A DNA stretch of 64,000 nucleotides from Deferribacteraceae bacterium UBA6799. Its GTDB lineage: Bacteria > Chrysiogenota > Deferribacteres > Deferribacterales > Geovibrionaceae. The stretch spans positions 124,001 to 188,000 of the forward strand of contig DKFJ01000005.1 of assembly GCA_002452335.1 (NCBI GenBank), in the 5' to 3' direction. A program made the translations under genes and the position numbers. Position 1 is the first letter of the stretch. Each line of letters opens with the position of its first letter. The notes under the pieces are model-generated. The model was not told the origin of the DNA. It worked only from the letters and a program-made list of their open reading frames with translations, and did no database searches. Of the stretch, positions 56,291 through 64,000 are shown piece after piece.

Positions 56291-57860
56291 CTTCTATACT
56301 TTTCCTGATCCCCAGCTTCTGCATTATAGACTTCATATGATCCTGAAGTTCTGCGACATCCGGAGCCAATTTCAGAGCTTTTTTCTGATAGTCGTAGGCG
56401 TCTTTGTATTTTCCCAGTTTGAACAGCACCCAGCCCATGCTGTCCAGATATGCCGGCTCCTGAGGTCTTTTTTCCAGAGCCTTTTTTATCATGGATTTTG
56501 CTTCTTTCAGGTTGATGCCCATGTCCGCATAGGTGTATCCGACGAAGTTCAGATATGACTCGTTGTCGGGTTCCAGCTTCAGCCCCTCTTTGACCAGAGC
56601 CACCGCCTGTTCCCTTTTGTTTATCTCGTCATAGAGCACTGCGAGATCCAGTCTGAGCTTGCTGTCACGCTCGTTGACCAGCAGAGCGTCTTTCAGCACT
56701 TTTTCAGCGTTGGCATAGTCCTGCTTCATGCTGTAAGCCTCTGCCGTGATGCGGTAATATTCCACATCCATATATGTGCTGTCCAGACCGTTCAGAGTCT
56801 TTATAGCGTCGTCCGGTTTTTCCTGTTTCAGATAGATTATCGCCAGACGTTTTCTGGCATCGGCAAACTCAGGCGTCAGTTCCAGTATCTTCAGATACCA
56901 GTTTTTCGCCTTTTCATTGTCTTTCATCCCTTCCGCCAGAATAGCGGCGGAATAAGCGTTTCTGGTGTCCTGATCTATCTCGTAGGCTCTGACAAAATAG
57001 TCATACGCCTTCTCATAGTCATTTTTTGCATAGCTCATGGTGGCGAGCTGTTTCAGCACATATGCCAGCTCGTTTCCTGTGAGGGATGATGTCAGCGCCT
57101 CATAGAACTTGTAGGCATCTTCATTGTTTCCCACACGTTTCAGCAGCTCCGCCATGCGGAATTTCGCCAGTATATTGTCCGGATTGTCCTGAAGCATTAT
57201 CTTCAGATACTTAATAGAATTCTCTGAATCGTTGTTTTTCAGGTAATAGTCAGCCAGTCTGGACGCTGCGGAAAAATTGCTGTCCAGATCCACAGCGGAC
57301 TTAAAGTCATCGATGCTCTCTTTTTCCAGCCCCAGCTTTTCGTAGACCCTTCCTCTGTTCAGATAATATTCAGATCTTTTATCCAGAGAGACCAGTCTGT
57401 CATATACATTGATGGCGTTGTTGTAATCCTCCGCAGAGGTATAGGCCAGCGCCAGCCCGAAGAGATATGAGGTGTCCTTGGACATCTCATACGCCTTGTT
57501 GTACATTTCATATGATTTCTGAAGAGTGTCCTTGTTGAATCTGTAGAGATCCGCAAGCAGACCTGTGAGAATCACAGAGTCCGGGTTTTTTCTGAGCCCT
57601 CTTTCCAGAGTCAGCTTCATGGACTGGGCATCGTTCAGTCTGGCGTAGTCCTCCGCCAGCTTGCCGTATACGAACTCGCTGTCTGTAACCTGAAGAATAT
57701 CTTCATATATTTCAGCGGCGTCCTGAAAGTTTCCCTCATAGTCATAAAGCGATGCCCTCAGATAGAGCGAGTCTATCTGAGGGTTTGATATCTCTTCTGA
57801 CGCTGAAACCAGCGAGGTTACCAGCAGAAACGCTATTATGACATAAAGTCGGTTTTTCAT
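56271..57860 (-). CDS. Exported TPR protein upstream of lolB
   Basis: The signal peptide (residues 1-20) is followed by about 13 TPR units (AEIYEDILQVTDSEFVYGKL, AYEMSKDTSYLFGLALAYTS and others) in 529 residues. In Pseudomonas an equivalent TPR gene precedes lolB-ispE-prs. The final residues overlap the lolB start by 20 bases. It probably organises an envelope complex; the partner is unknown. Confidence 0.85.
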   Translation of the reverse strand: MKNRLYVIIAFLLVTSLVSASEEISNPQIDSLYLRASLYDYEGNFQDAAEIYEDILQVTDSEFVYGKLAEDYARLNDAQSMKLTLERGLRKNPDSVILTGLLADLYRFNKDTLQKSYEMYNKAYEMSKDTSYLFGLALAYTSAEDYNNAINVYDRLVSLDKRSEYYLNRGRVYEKLGLEKESIDDFKSAVDLDSNFSAASRLADYYLKNNDSENSIKYLKIMLQDNPDNILAKFRMAELLKRVGNNEDAYKFYEALTSSLTGNELAYVLKQLATMSYAKNDYEKAYDYFVRAYEIDQDTRNAYSAAILAEGMKDNEKAKNWYLKILELTPEFADARKRLAIIYLKQEKPDDAIKTLNGLDSTYMDVEYYRITAEAYSMKQDYANAEKVLKDALLVNERDSKLRLDLAVLYDEINKREQAVALVKEGLKLEPDNESYLNFVGYTYADMGINLKEAKSMIKKALEKRPQEPAYLDSMGWVLFKLGKYKDAYDYQKKALKLAPDVAELQDHMKSIMQKLGIRKSIEDVIKED

Positions 57861-59194
57861 CCAAAATACCTTTCTATGAAGGCTGTGCTTATGTCCCCTT
57901 TGCTGAAGGCGTGGTGTTCCAGAATCCTCTTATGCAGGGGGATTGTGGTTTTTATTCCTTCCACAACGAACTCGTCCAGGGCTCTTTTCATTCTGGCTAT
58001 CGCCATTTCCCTGTTCTTTCCGAATACTATCAGCTTGGCTATCATGCTGTCATAGTAGGGCAGAACAGTGTATCCGTCATAGCATGCGGAATCCACTCTG
58101 GTGCCGAAACCTCCGGGGGTGTTGTATCCGGTGATGGTTCCGGGACAGGGGCGGAAAGTCTCTGGGTCTTCCGCGTTTATCCTGCACTCTATGGCGTGTC
58201 CCACTATGCGTATGTCGTCCTGTGTCAGGTTCATGGGTTCGCCGGCGGCGATCCTCAGCTGAAGCTGAAGCAGGTCTATGTTTGTCATCATCTCCGTAAC
58301 AGGGTGTTCCACCTGAATACGGGTGTTCATCTCCATAAAATAGAAGTTTTCGTCCTTGTCCACAAGGTATTCTATCGTTCCGGCGTTTTCATATCCGAGA
58401 GACTCAACAGCCTTCACGGATGTTTCGCCCATTATCTTTCTGGTCGCCTCGGAAATGCCTGTGCTGGGCGCTTCTTCCAGAAGTTTCTGGTGGCGGCGCT
58501 GGATAGAGCACTCCCTCTCGTAGAAATGGAGTCCTTTTCCCTTGCCGTCTCCGAACACCTGTATCTCAACGTGTCTGGGGTCGACTATGAATTTTTCGAT
58601 ATAGACCTCATCAGAGCCGAAAGCGTTAGCTCCCTCTGATCTGGCCATTTCGAAAGCGTTCATGAAGCTCATTTCGTTGTGAGCCTCTCTCATCCCTTTT
58701 CCGCCGCCGCCGGCAGATGCCTTGATGATAACGGGAAAACCGATCTTCTTGGCTATCTCCAGACCTTCTTTGGCATTGGCTACAGACCCGTCGGAACCGG
58801 GCACCACGGGAACGCCGAATTTCTTCATGGCGTCTTTCGCCGCAGATTTATTACCCATCATGGCTATGTGTTTGGCGCTGGGTCCGATGAATTTGAACCC
58901 GCACTCCTCGCATATCGCCGCGAAATCCTCGTTTTCAGCCAGAAATCCGTATCCGGGGTGGATGGCGTCCACATCGGCGATCTCAGCCGCCGCTATGATG
59001 CTCTTCACATTCAGATAGCTGGCTCTGGACTGGGCAGGGCCTATGCAGACAGCTTCATCAGCCATGGCAACGTGCAGACTGTCTCTGTCCACATCTGAGT
59101 AAACCGCCACGGTCTTAACATTAAGCTCTTTGCAGGCTCTAATTATTCTAAGGGCGATCTCGCCCCTGTTGGCTATCAGTACCTTATTGAACAT
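57857..59194 (-). CDS. accC: Acetyl-CoA carboxylase, biotin carboxylase subunit
   Basis: The 445-residue protein has the ATP-grasp motif KASAGGGGKGMR, HPGYGFLAENEDFA, RECSIQRRHQKLLEEAPS and EMNTRIQVEHPVTE. It carboxylates biotin on AccB in the first step of fatty acid synthesis. It follows accB after nine bases and overlaps the TPR gene by four. Confidence 0.97.
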   Translation of the reverse strand: MFNKVLIANRGEIALRIIRACKELNVKTVAVYSDVDRDSLHVAMADEAVCIGPAQSRASYLNVKSIIAAAEIADVDAIHPGYGFLAENEDFAAICEECGFKFIGPSAKHIAMMGNKSAAKDAMKKFGVPVVPGSDGSVANAKEGLEIAKKIGFPVIIKASAGGGGKGMREAHNEMSFMNAFEMARSEGANAFGSDEVYIEKFIVDPRHVEIQVFGDGKGKGLHFYERECSIQRRHQKLLEEAPSTGISEATRKIMGETSVKAVESLGYENAGTIEYLVDKDENFYFMEMNTRIQVEHPVTEMMTNIDLLQLQLRIAAGEPMNLTQDDIRIVGHAIECRINAEDPETFRPCPGTITGYNTPGGFGTRVDSACYDGYTVLPYYDSMIAKLIVFGKNREMAIARMKRALDEFVVEGIKTTIPLHKRILEHHAFSKGDISTAFIERYFG

Positions 59195-59203
59195 GGGTCC
59201 CCC

Positions 59204-59674
59204 TTAGATGGGTTCAACTACAAAGATAGTTTCGCCGAACTCCACGGGCTTTCCGTTCATGGCAACTCTTTTCTTTATAACGCAATCGAACTCGGCCTCG
59301 ATCTCATTCATTATCTTCATAGCTTCCACTATGCAGAGAGTCTGTCCGGCTCTCACTGTGTCGCCCTCGGCAACAAACGCCGCGGCGCCGGGTGACGGAG
59401 CCTCATAGAATGTCCCCACGATGGGTGATTTGACTTCTGTGCCGGAAACAGACGGAGCGGCTGACACTGTCACTGCTTCGGCATGTCCTGCGGGAGCGGG
59501 CGCCTGCATCATAGCGGGAGCGTACTGCATCTGAGGCGCTGCCTGCTGTGTGTAGATAGGCACATCCCCGTTTTTTGATATATAAAGGCTTTCGCTGTCG
59601 TTTTCGTACTGAAATTCTTTAATGTCTGATTTTTCGATAAATTTAATAAGCTCTTTAATCTCTTTGATGTCCAT
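59204..59674 (-). CDS. accB: Biotin carboxyl carrier protein of acetyl-CoA carboxylase
   Basis: The 156-residue protein has an N-terminal helical AccB region (KEIKELIKFIEKSDIKEFQY), an Ala/Pro/Met-rich linker and the biotinyl domain with VEAMKIMNEIEA, whose Lys carries biotin. It lies between efp and accC, a common order. The AccA and AccD subunits are not in the window. Confidence 0.97.
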   Translation of the reverse strand: MDIKEIKELIKFIEKSDIKEFQYENDSESLYISKNGDVPIYTQQAAPQMQYAPAMMQAPAPAGHAEAVTVSAAPSVSGTEVKSPIVGTFYEAPSPGAAAFVAEGDTVRAGQTLCIVEAMKIMNEIEAEFDCVIKKRVAMNGKPVEFGETIFVVEPI

Positions 59675-59687
59675 TTTCCACCCTCCT

Positions 59688-60263
59688 TTATTTGGCGGTT
59701 CTGACTCTTTCTATATAGGTCTGCTCTCTTGTGTCTATTTTGAGCACATCGCCTATGTTGATGAAAAGAGGAACGTTCACTGTGCCCCCTGTGGATATTG
59801 TGGCGGGTTTGCTGCCGCCGCTAACTGTGTCGCCTTTCAGACCGGGGTCTGTGGCTGTCACTTCGAGCTCCACGAAATTGGGCAGGTCTATGCCTATGGG
59901 CTGACCGTTAAAAACCTGCACGTTCACATTAATATTTTCGGGCATGAACAGGTAAGAATCGCCCACACCGTCTGACGCTATCTCTATCTGCTCATAGCTC
60001 TCTGTATCCATGAAATAAAACTTCTCTCCGTCACTGTAGAGATACTGCATCTGCTTCTCTTCGAAATCAGGCTGTTTGATCTTTTCGTCTGATTTGAAGG
60101 TTCTTTCGATAACGGCTCCGGTACGCAGGCTCTTTACTTTTGTCCTGACTGTAGCTCCGCCTCTTCCACATTTAATATGTAGATACTCGACGACAGCATA
60201 AGGTTCGCCGTCAAGTTCAATTTTTGCTCCTCTTTTAAACTGGTTGGGAGTAATCACGCTCAT
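59688..60263 (-). CDS. efp: Elongation factor P with an Arg-type loop
   Basis: The 191-residue protein has three beta-barrel domains (YAVVEYLHIK, VNVQVFNGQPIGIDLP, TVSGGSKPATISTGG). The tip of domain I, normally PGKGGA with a modifiable Lys, reads KCGRGGATVRTK here: Arg replaces Lys and Cys replaces Pro. Arg loops are rhamnosylated by EarP in some Proteobacteria. I chose the ATG at 60263 because GAGGTG lies eight bases upstream. EF-P rescues ribosomes stalled on polyproline. Confidence 0.95.
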   Translation of the reverse strand: MSVITPNQFKRGAKIELDGEPYAVVEYLHIKCGRGGATVRTKVKSLRTGAVIERTFKSDEKIKQPDFEEKQMQYLYSDGEKFYFMDTESYEQIEIASDGVGDSYLFMPENINVNVQVFNGQPIGIDLPNFVELEVTATDPGLKGDTVSGGSKPATISTGGTVNVPLFINIGDVLKIDTREQTYIERVRTAK

Positions 60264-60275
60264 AAACAAAACACC

Positions 60276-61331
60276 TCATTTACTTTTGTATACATATTCA
60301 TCGAAGACCGCCGCCAGATTCTCACAACCGTAATCTGTCACAGCGACCGTATCTTCCAGTCTGACGCCCAGCTCTCCGGGCAGATATATACCCGGCTCGA
60401 TGGTTACCACCATCCCGGGTTCCAGCACAGTCATATCTCTGGAATTCAGCGTGGGTTTTTCGTGCACGTCAATGCCCACACCGTGTCCGAGACTGTGGTT
60501 AAAATATTTTCCGTATCCCTTCGACTCTATATAGTCTCTGGCGATCTTGTCTATATCGCTGCACACAGCGCCGGGACGCACCGCGTCTGACGCTTTTTTC
60601 AGAGCGGAATAGACTATATCCGCTATCTCTTCAGCGAGCCTGTTCTCTCCGGCAATTACCAGCCTGGTAACATCGCTGCAATAGCTCAGCCTGCACCCGT
60701 AGTCCAGCACCACAGCATCGTTCTTCTCGACAATCTTGCGGCTGGCTGCTCCATGCGGCATGGCTCCTCTGTATCCGGAAGCCGTGATTGTCTCGAATGA
60801 CGGGGTTTTAGCGCCCGCCAGTTTCATCTGTTTTTCCAGCTCAGCCGCCCAGAAGTCCTCTGTGACTCCGGAGACGAAACAGGGAAAAGCGTTGACAAAT
60901 CCGGTGTGCGCCGCTCTGTACATATCCCGGATCAGAGCCAGTTCGCCCTCATCCTTTACCATGCGCAGGGCGCTTATCATATTATTTTTGTCCACGCCTG
61001 TTTTTTCGGCGAGGTCTTTTATCATCTCATATTCGTAAAGACCGCAGGAGTAAGTCACCGTGATGTCTTTATATTTTAAGGCGCATGCCTGAAGAGATTC
61101 CTGATAGTTCTTCACTATTTCGGCATCTATTCCTCCGGTCAGCTCCTCTTTCACCTGCTCCTCATATCTGCCGTCAGTCAGAAAGAGAGCCTCCTGATCG
61201 GTGATAAACAGAAAAGCGGTGCTTCCGGTGAACCCCGTCAGATAATATATATCGGACATAGAGGTGACGAAAAGACACCCTACTCCGTTCTGTCGCATCA
61301 GCCCCCGCAGTTTCAGGACGCGTGAGTTCAA
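60276..61331 (-). CDS. Xaa-Pro aminopeptidase (M24 family)
   Basis: The 351-residue protein has an N-terminal creatinase domain and a pita-bread domain. The metal ligands are in DYGCRLSYCSDVTR, HSLGHGVGIDVHE, TIEPGIYLPGELGVRLED and the final ED. It cleaves the first residue from peptides with Pro at position two. The order aroQ-pepP-efp-accB-accC is widespread. Confidence 0.93.
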   Translation of the reverse strand: MNSRVLKLRGLMRQNGVGCLFVTSMSDIYYLTGFTGSTAFLFITDQEALFLTDGRYEEQVKEELTGGIDAEIVKNYQESLQACALKYKDITVTYSCGLYEYEMIKDLAEKTGVDKNNMISALRMVKDEGELALIRDMYRAAHTGFVNAFPCFVSGVTEDFWAAELEKQMKLAGAKTPSFETITASGYRGAMPHGAASRKIVEKNDAVVLDYGCRLSYCSDVTRLVIAGENRLAEEIADIVYSALKKASDAVRPGAVCSDIDKIARDYIESKGYGKYFNHSLGHGVGIDVHEKPTLNSRDMTVLEPGMVVTIEPGIYLPGELGVRLEDTVAVTDYGCENLAAVFDEYVYKSK

Positions 61332-61750
61332 GCAGATTTCCTCATGAAAAATTCCAGAGCGAGAAGGTATGAGTCAGCGCCGAATCCGGCGATAACGCCT
61401 TTCGCTATGTCCGACAGGTAGGAATGATGTCTGAAATCCTCTCTGGCATATACATTGGACAGATGCACTTCCACGAACTCCACAGAAGCGGCCAGCAGAC
61501 TGTCTCTGATGGCGATGCTGGTGTGCGTGTAGGCTCCGGCGTTAAGAATTATCCCGTCGGCATCGGTTCTATGTATCATGTCGACTATGTCTCCCTCGTG
61601 GTTGGACTGAAAAAACTCCAGATCGCATCTGCCGTCCGCTTTAGCGGTCAGCATATTGTTGATGCTGTCGAGGTTCATATCTCCGTAAATACTCTTTTCC
61701 CTTCTCCCAAGCATGTTGAGGTTGGGACCGTTGATAACAAGGATTTTCAC
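61328..61750 (-). CDS. aroQ: Type II 3-dehydroquinate dehydratase
   Basis: The 140-residue protein begins with ILVINGPNLNMLGRRE. The catalytic Tyr is in SIYGD, followed by FFQSNHEGDIVDMIH and NAGAYTHTS (His). It forms 3-dehydroshikimate in the shikimate pathway. I prefer the GTG at 61750 with GGAGAG seven bases upstream; an ATG five codons earlier lacks a site. The stop overlaps the peptidase start (ATGA). Confidence 0.95.
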   Translation of the reverse strand: MKILVINGPNLNMLGRREKSIYGDMNLDSINNMLTAKADGRCDLEFFQSNHEGDIVDMIHRTDADGIILNAGAYTHTSIAIRDSLLAASVEFVEVHLSNVYAREDFRHHSYLSDIAKGVIAGFGADSYLLALEFFMRKSA

Positions 61751-61841
61751 TTCTAAGCTCTCCATTTAAGTTAACTTGTGCAATTATAACCGAAAAATTG
61801 CTTTAATCCAGCAATTTGAGCACAATCAGGGTGTAATAAAT

Positions 61842-63671
61842 TTATTTGGAGTTATTTTTTATAATCTCCAATAGGTTTTCAAGCCTGTTCACCTGTTCAT
61901 ACGTTGCGTTATCCAGCCCTTCGGGATATCTGCTTTTCACATCCGACAGGCTGTCATCTGCCTCAGTGCTCACACATTCATATATTTTACCCTCTTTTGC
62001 CTTCTCTTCCAGTTCTTCCATGGCAAAGAGGATGGCCAGTTCCTCATTCAGTTTATCTTCTTTTGTCAGCTCTTCTTTGGTGTCAGAAATTATCTTTTCG
62101 TCCTCTTCGGACATCATATATGGTTCATCCGGCTCAGACACAGCTTCCGCCACCGCTTCTTCCTCTGCGTCAGGCATCTGCGCCAGCTCTTCCTTCAGCT
62201 CTTCCGCGTCCTGCTTCAGGTCATCCACGTCAGGCTCATAAGCCGCCACATCCAGCACCAGCGGCTGTTCATGGATATCCGGGATCACTATCTCTCCGGC
62301 GGTCACAGCATCATCTTCCGGCAGTTCTTCAGCCAACAGCGCCTCTTCTTCAGGCAGTTCGATTTCCGGTTCTTCCGGCTCAGGTTCTTCCGGTTCAGGC
62401 TCTGCCGTATCATCTGCCTTAATCTCTTCAGGAATATCTATCTCTTCAACAGTGTCCGGCTCGGAATCCGTATCCGTTCCGGATATCTCGGATATCTCGG
62501 ACATCTCAAGTATCTCCGGTATCTCCGGTATCTCCGGTATCTCGCCTGTCTCGGCTTCCGCCAGTTCCGGCATATCCGTGGATTCCTCCGGCAGCTCAAT
62601 ATCAACGCCGCTGATCTCTTCCGGCATTTCCACAACAATATCTTCAACTATATCTTCCGGTACTGACTCAGAAATGATCTCCGGCATATCTTCCGGCACA
62701 GAATCTTCTATCGGCATCTCCTCCGGTTCTGCTTCCTCGGAGGGTGCGTCTTCAGATACAGGCTCTTCGGCAGGTACATCAACGGATATCACTTCTTCGG
62801 ATGCTGTTTCCTCTGAAACGTCTGTTTCAGACTCCGGCACGTCCAGCCCAAGGTCAGCGCTCAGCTCTGCCGCCATGTCGCTGATATCCTCAGCGGGCAG
62901 ATCCTCCTCCGCTTCCTCCTGCATATTCTCCTGCGGTATCTCCACTATACTTTCAGTGGGTACTATATCGTCATCGAGACTGGCGAGCATCTCTTCTTCC
63001 AGCTCATCCACCAGCTCATCAGAAATCTCTTCATCCACAAAGCCTTCCAGAGAAGGTTCTTCCTCCGTGCCGATAATCTCGTCCACGGTCTGCTTCACCT
63101 CGTCCTCTGTAACCTGTGAAACCTTTTCATCCGTTTCGCCTATCTCCTGACGAACCTCATCCGCCAGCTCCTGACCCAGAGTCTCCAGAAGCTCTTCGTC
63201 CTCTTCCCCTATGGGTCTGTCGTCGTACAGATCCTCGCCTTCCAGCCCGGCTTCGCTGATAAGCTCCTCTATCAGGTTCTTGAGCTGAGTATCCTCCGGA
63301 GCGATACTATAGGCGTTCTTATAGCAGATCACCGCCTTCTTCAGCTCTGATTCAGATCTGTAGATATTTCCGAGAAGTTTTTCCGCCAGATAGTTGGAGG
63401 TGTCCAGAACACGCATCTCCGTCAGAAGCCCCTTCGCCTCTTCCGTGCGCCCCAGACCCATATACGCCTGCGCCAGCATGGTCTTAGCCATCCCCATATC
63501 CGGATTAGCGTCCAGACCGGATAAAAGGACATTAACAGCCTCATCATATTGTGACAGGTTGATATAAGCGGATGCTAGAGGCAGGAACAGCATTGAGCCC
63601 TTGTCCTTCTCCAGCTTTTCAGAAAAATATTCGATGTCGCCAAGATATCTGGCTCTAATCTTCTCGTCCAT
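61842..63671 (-). CDS. TPR protein with a long acidic Glu/Pro-rich region
   Basis: TPR units fill residues 1-150 (DEAVNVLLSGLDANPDMGMA and neighbours). A highly acidic low-complexity stretch of about 350 residues follows, with EPEEPEPEEP-type segments and EIPEIPEIPE, then a short charged C-terminal part (LAILFAMEELEEKAKEG, VNRLENLLEIIKNN). The acidic part is probably disordered. The DNA of the EIPEIPE segment is a 9-base tandem repeat (62513-62550) that could vary in number without breaking the frame. I prefer the ATG at 63671; a TTG 12 codons earlier is possible. The function is unknown. Confidence 0.75.
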   Translation of the reverse strand: MDEKIRARYLGDIEYFSEKLEKDKGSMLFLPLASAYINLSQYDEAVNVLLSGLDANPDMGMAKTMLAQAYMGLGRTEEAKGLLTEMRVLDTSNYLAEKLLGNIYRSESELKKAVICYKNAYSIAPEDTQLKNLIEELISEAGLEGEDLYDDRPIGEEDEELLETLGQELADEVRQEIGETDEKVSQVTEDEVKQTVDEIIGTEEEPSLEGFVDEEISDELVDELEEEMLASLDDDIVPTESIVEIPQENMQEEAEEDLPAEDISDMAAELSADLGLDVPESETDVSEETASEEVISVDVPAEEPVSEDAPSEEAEPEEMPIEDSVPEDMPEIISESVPEDIVEDIVVEMPEEISGVDIELPEESTDMPELAEAETGEIPEIPEIPEILEMSEISEISGTDTDSEPDTVEEIDIPEEIKADDTAEPEPEEPEPEEPEIELPEEEALLAEELPEDDAVTAGEIVIPDIHEQPLVLDVAAYEPDVDDLKQDAEELKEELAQMPDAEEEAVAEAVSEPDEPYMMSEEDEKIISDTKEELTKEDKLNEELAILFAMEELEEKAKEGKIYECVSTEADDSLSDVKSRYPEGLDNATYEQVNRLENLLEIIKNNSK

Positions 63672-63747
63672 ATAGCGATATGTTACCTTGAAATCAAAAA
63701 AAGTCAAAGGATAAGAAGCTGATATGAGCTAAGAGACTGTACCTAAA

Positions 63748-64000
63748 TCAGATTTGAGAATAGTAGTCCCTTATCTTTTCGATAGAGATATTTTTAACCA
63801 GCTTTCCTGTGCCTGTGGAAGGAGATATAGCCAATGTAAGACCTTTTTTATCAGCCTTTTTATCCGCTGTCATAGCGTGGAAAAAAACTTCTCTGTCTCT
63901 GATCTCGTATGTGATGGGAAAACCGTATGCTGTCAGCACTCTCTTCACATCGTTCAGGGTCTTTTCATCCGCCAGCTTGTTTTTATAGGCGAACTCAGTC
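63748..64000 (-). CDS. C-terminal part of an unrecognised protein (5' end outside window)
   Basis: The frame is open from the window edge to the stop at 63748, so about 83 C-terminal residues are seen (from TEFAYKNKLADEKT to IRDYYSQI). It is rich in Lys and Asp, with YGFPITYEIRDREVFFHA in the middle. I do not recognise a family. An internal GTG has no clear ribosome site, so the real start is probably outside the window. Confidence 0.55.
   Translation of the reverse strand, partial: TEFAYKNKLADEKTLNDVKRVLTAYGFPITYEIRDREVFFHAMTADKKADKKGLTLAISPSTGTGKLVKNISIEKIRDYYSQI

Noticed and set aside
62271..63150. Plus-strand Ser-rich frames opposite the acidic TPR protein
   Set aside because: The Ser-rich composition is the reverse of the Glu/Pro-rich codons of the real gene, a composition artefact.

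Overview
The window looks like chromosome of a Gram-negative anaerobe. It encodes lipid A and LPS functions (an LpxK kinase, a WaaE-like glycosyltransferase, an MsbA-like flippase), lipoprotein export (LolC/E, a LolB-like protein), DAP-type lysine and peptidoglycan synthesis, MEP-pathway enzymes (IspF, IspE), a periplasmic nitrate reductase, a membrane pyrophosphatase and a soluble flavin/Fe-S oxidoreductase pair resembling Geobacter SfrAB. This gene set, the napM-A-D-G-H order known from Desulfovibrio, heavy use of AGA and ATA codons and near-balanced base composition (by eye) suggest a Deferribacterota-like organism (Geovibrio/Denitrovibrio type). That placement is an inference from gene content, not from a search. 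I see no rRNA, tRNA, CRISPR array, phage or intact insertion sequence.

Layout. 1-7.7 kb: the end of a TolC-like protein, a UDP-glucuronate epimerase-like enzyme, a CPA2 antiporter, ispF, an orphan hydrogenase maturation protease, a TPR/glycosyltransferase fusion and a secreted esterase-like protein. 7.7-13.3 kb: the lysine operon lysA-dapF-dapA-dapB and an MsbA-like exporter. 13.3-16.1 kb: a Sel1 protein, an alkyladenine glycosylase, a DUF456 protein and an ankyrin protein. 16.1-20.4 kb: the SfrAB-like pair behind a palindrome-rich promoter region. 20.6-31.8 kb: two unknown or degenerate genes, lpxK and a glycosyltransferase, an IclR regulator, dnaX, a disulfide oxidoreductase, a secreted glycosidase-like protein, a prohibitin-like protein, dgkA and a small Cys-rich protein. 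31.8-38.1 kb: a 282-bp tandem repeat, a Crp/Fnr regulator and the nap operon. 38.2-42.3 kb: HemY-like, HxlR, flavoprotein, HAD, TPR and DUF167 genes. 42.3-49.2 kb: lolC/E, guaA, guaB, a split NAD synthetase and moaC. 49.2-60.3 kb: the conserved order TPR-lolB-ispE-prs-pth-ychF with hppA inserted, then accC-accB-efp. 60.3-64 kb: pepP-like, aroQ, an acidic TPR protein and a truncated unknown.

The most unusual features lie between genes. A family of short-palindrome chains with conserved linkers and a conserved 3' hairpin occurs immediately 3' of, and in the same orientation as, guaB, nadE and a small Cys-rich gene (twice there, as a tandem duplication). At nadE the chain lies between the real 3' end of the gene and a second copy of the last 18 codons plus stop, which differs only by synonymous changes. 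A second, REP-like family (TCATTGCGA...GAAGCAATCT) has five members in the window. Other points of interest are a possible 26-residue membrane peptide at the head of the nap operon, an A10 slippage site in dnaX where either one-base slip truncates the protein at once, and promoters whose predicted start coincides with the ATG (crp-like, dnaX, dgkA), suggesting leaderless mRNAs.
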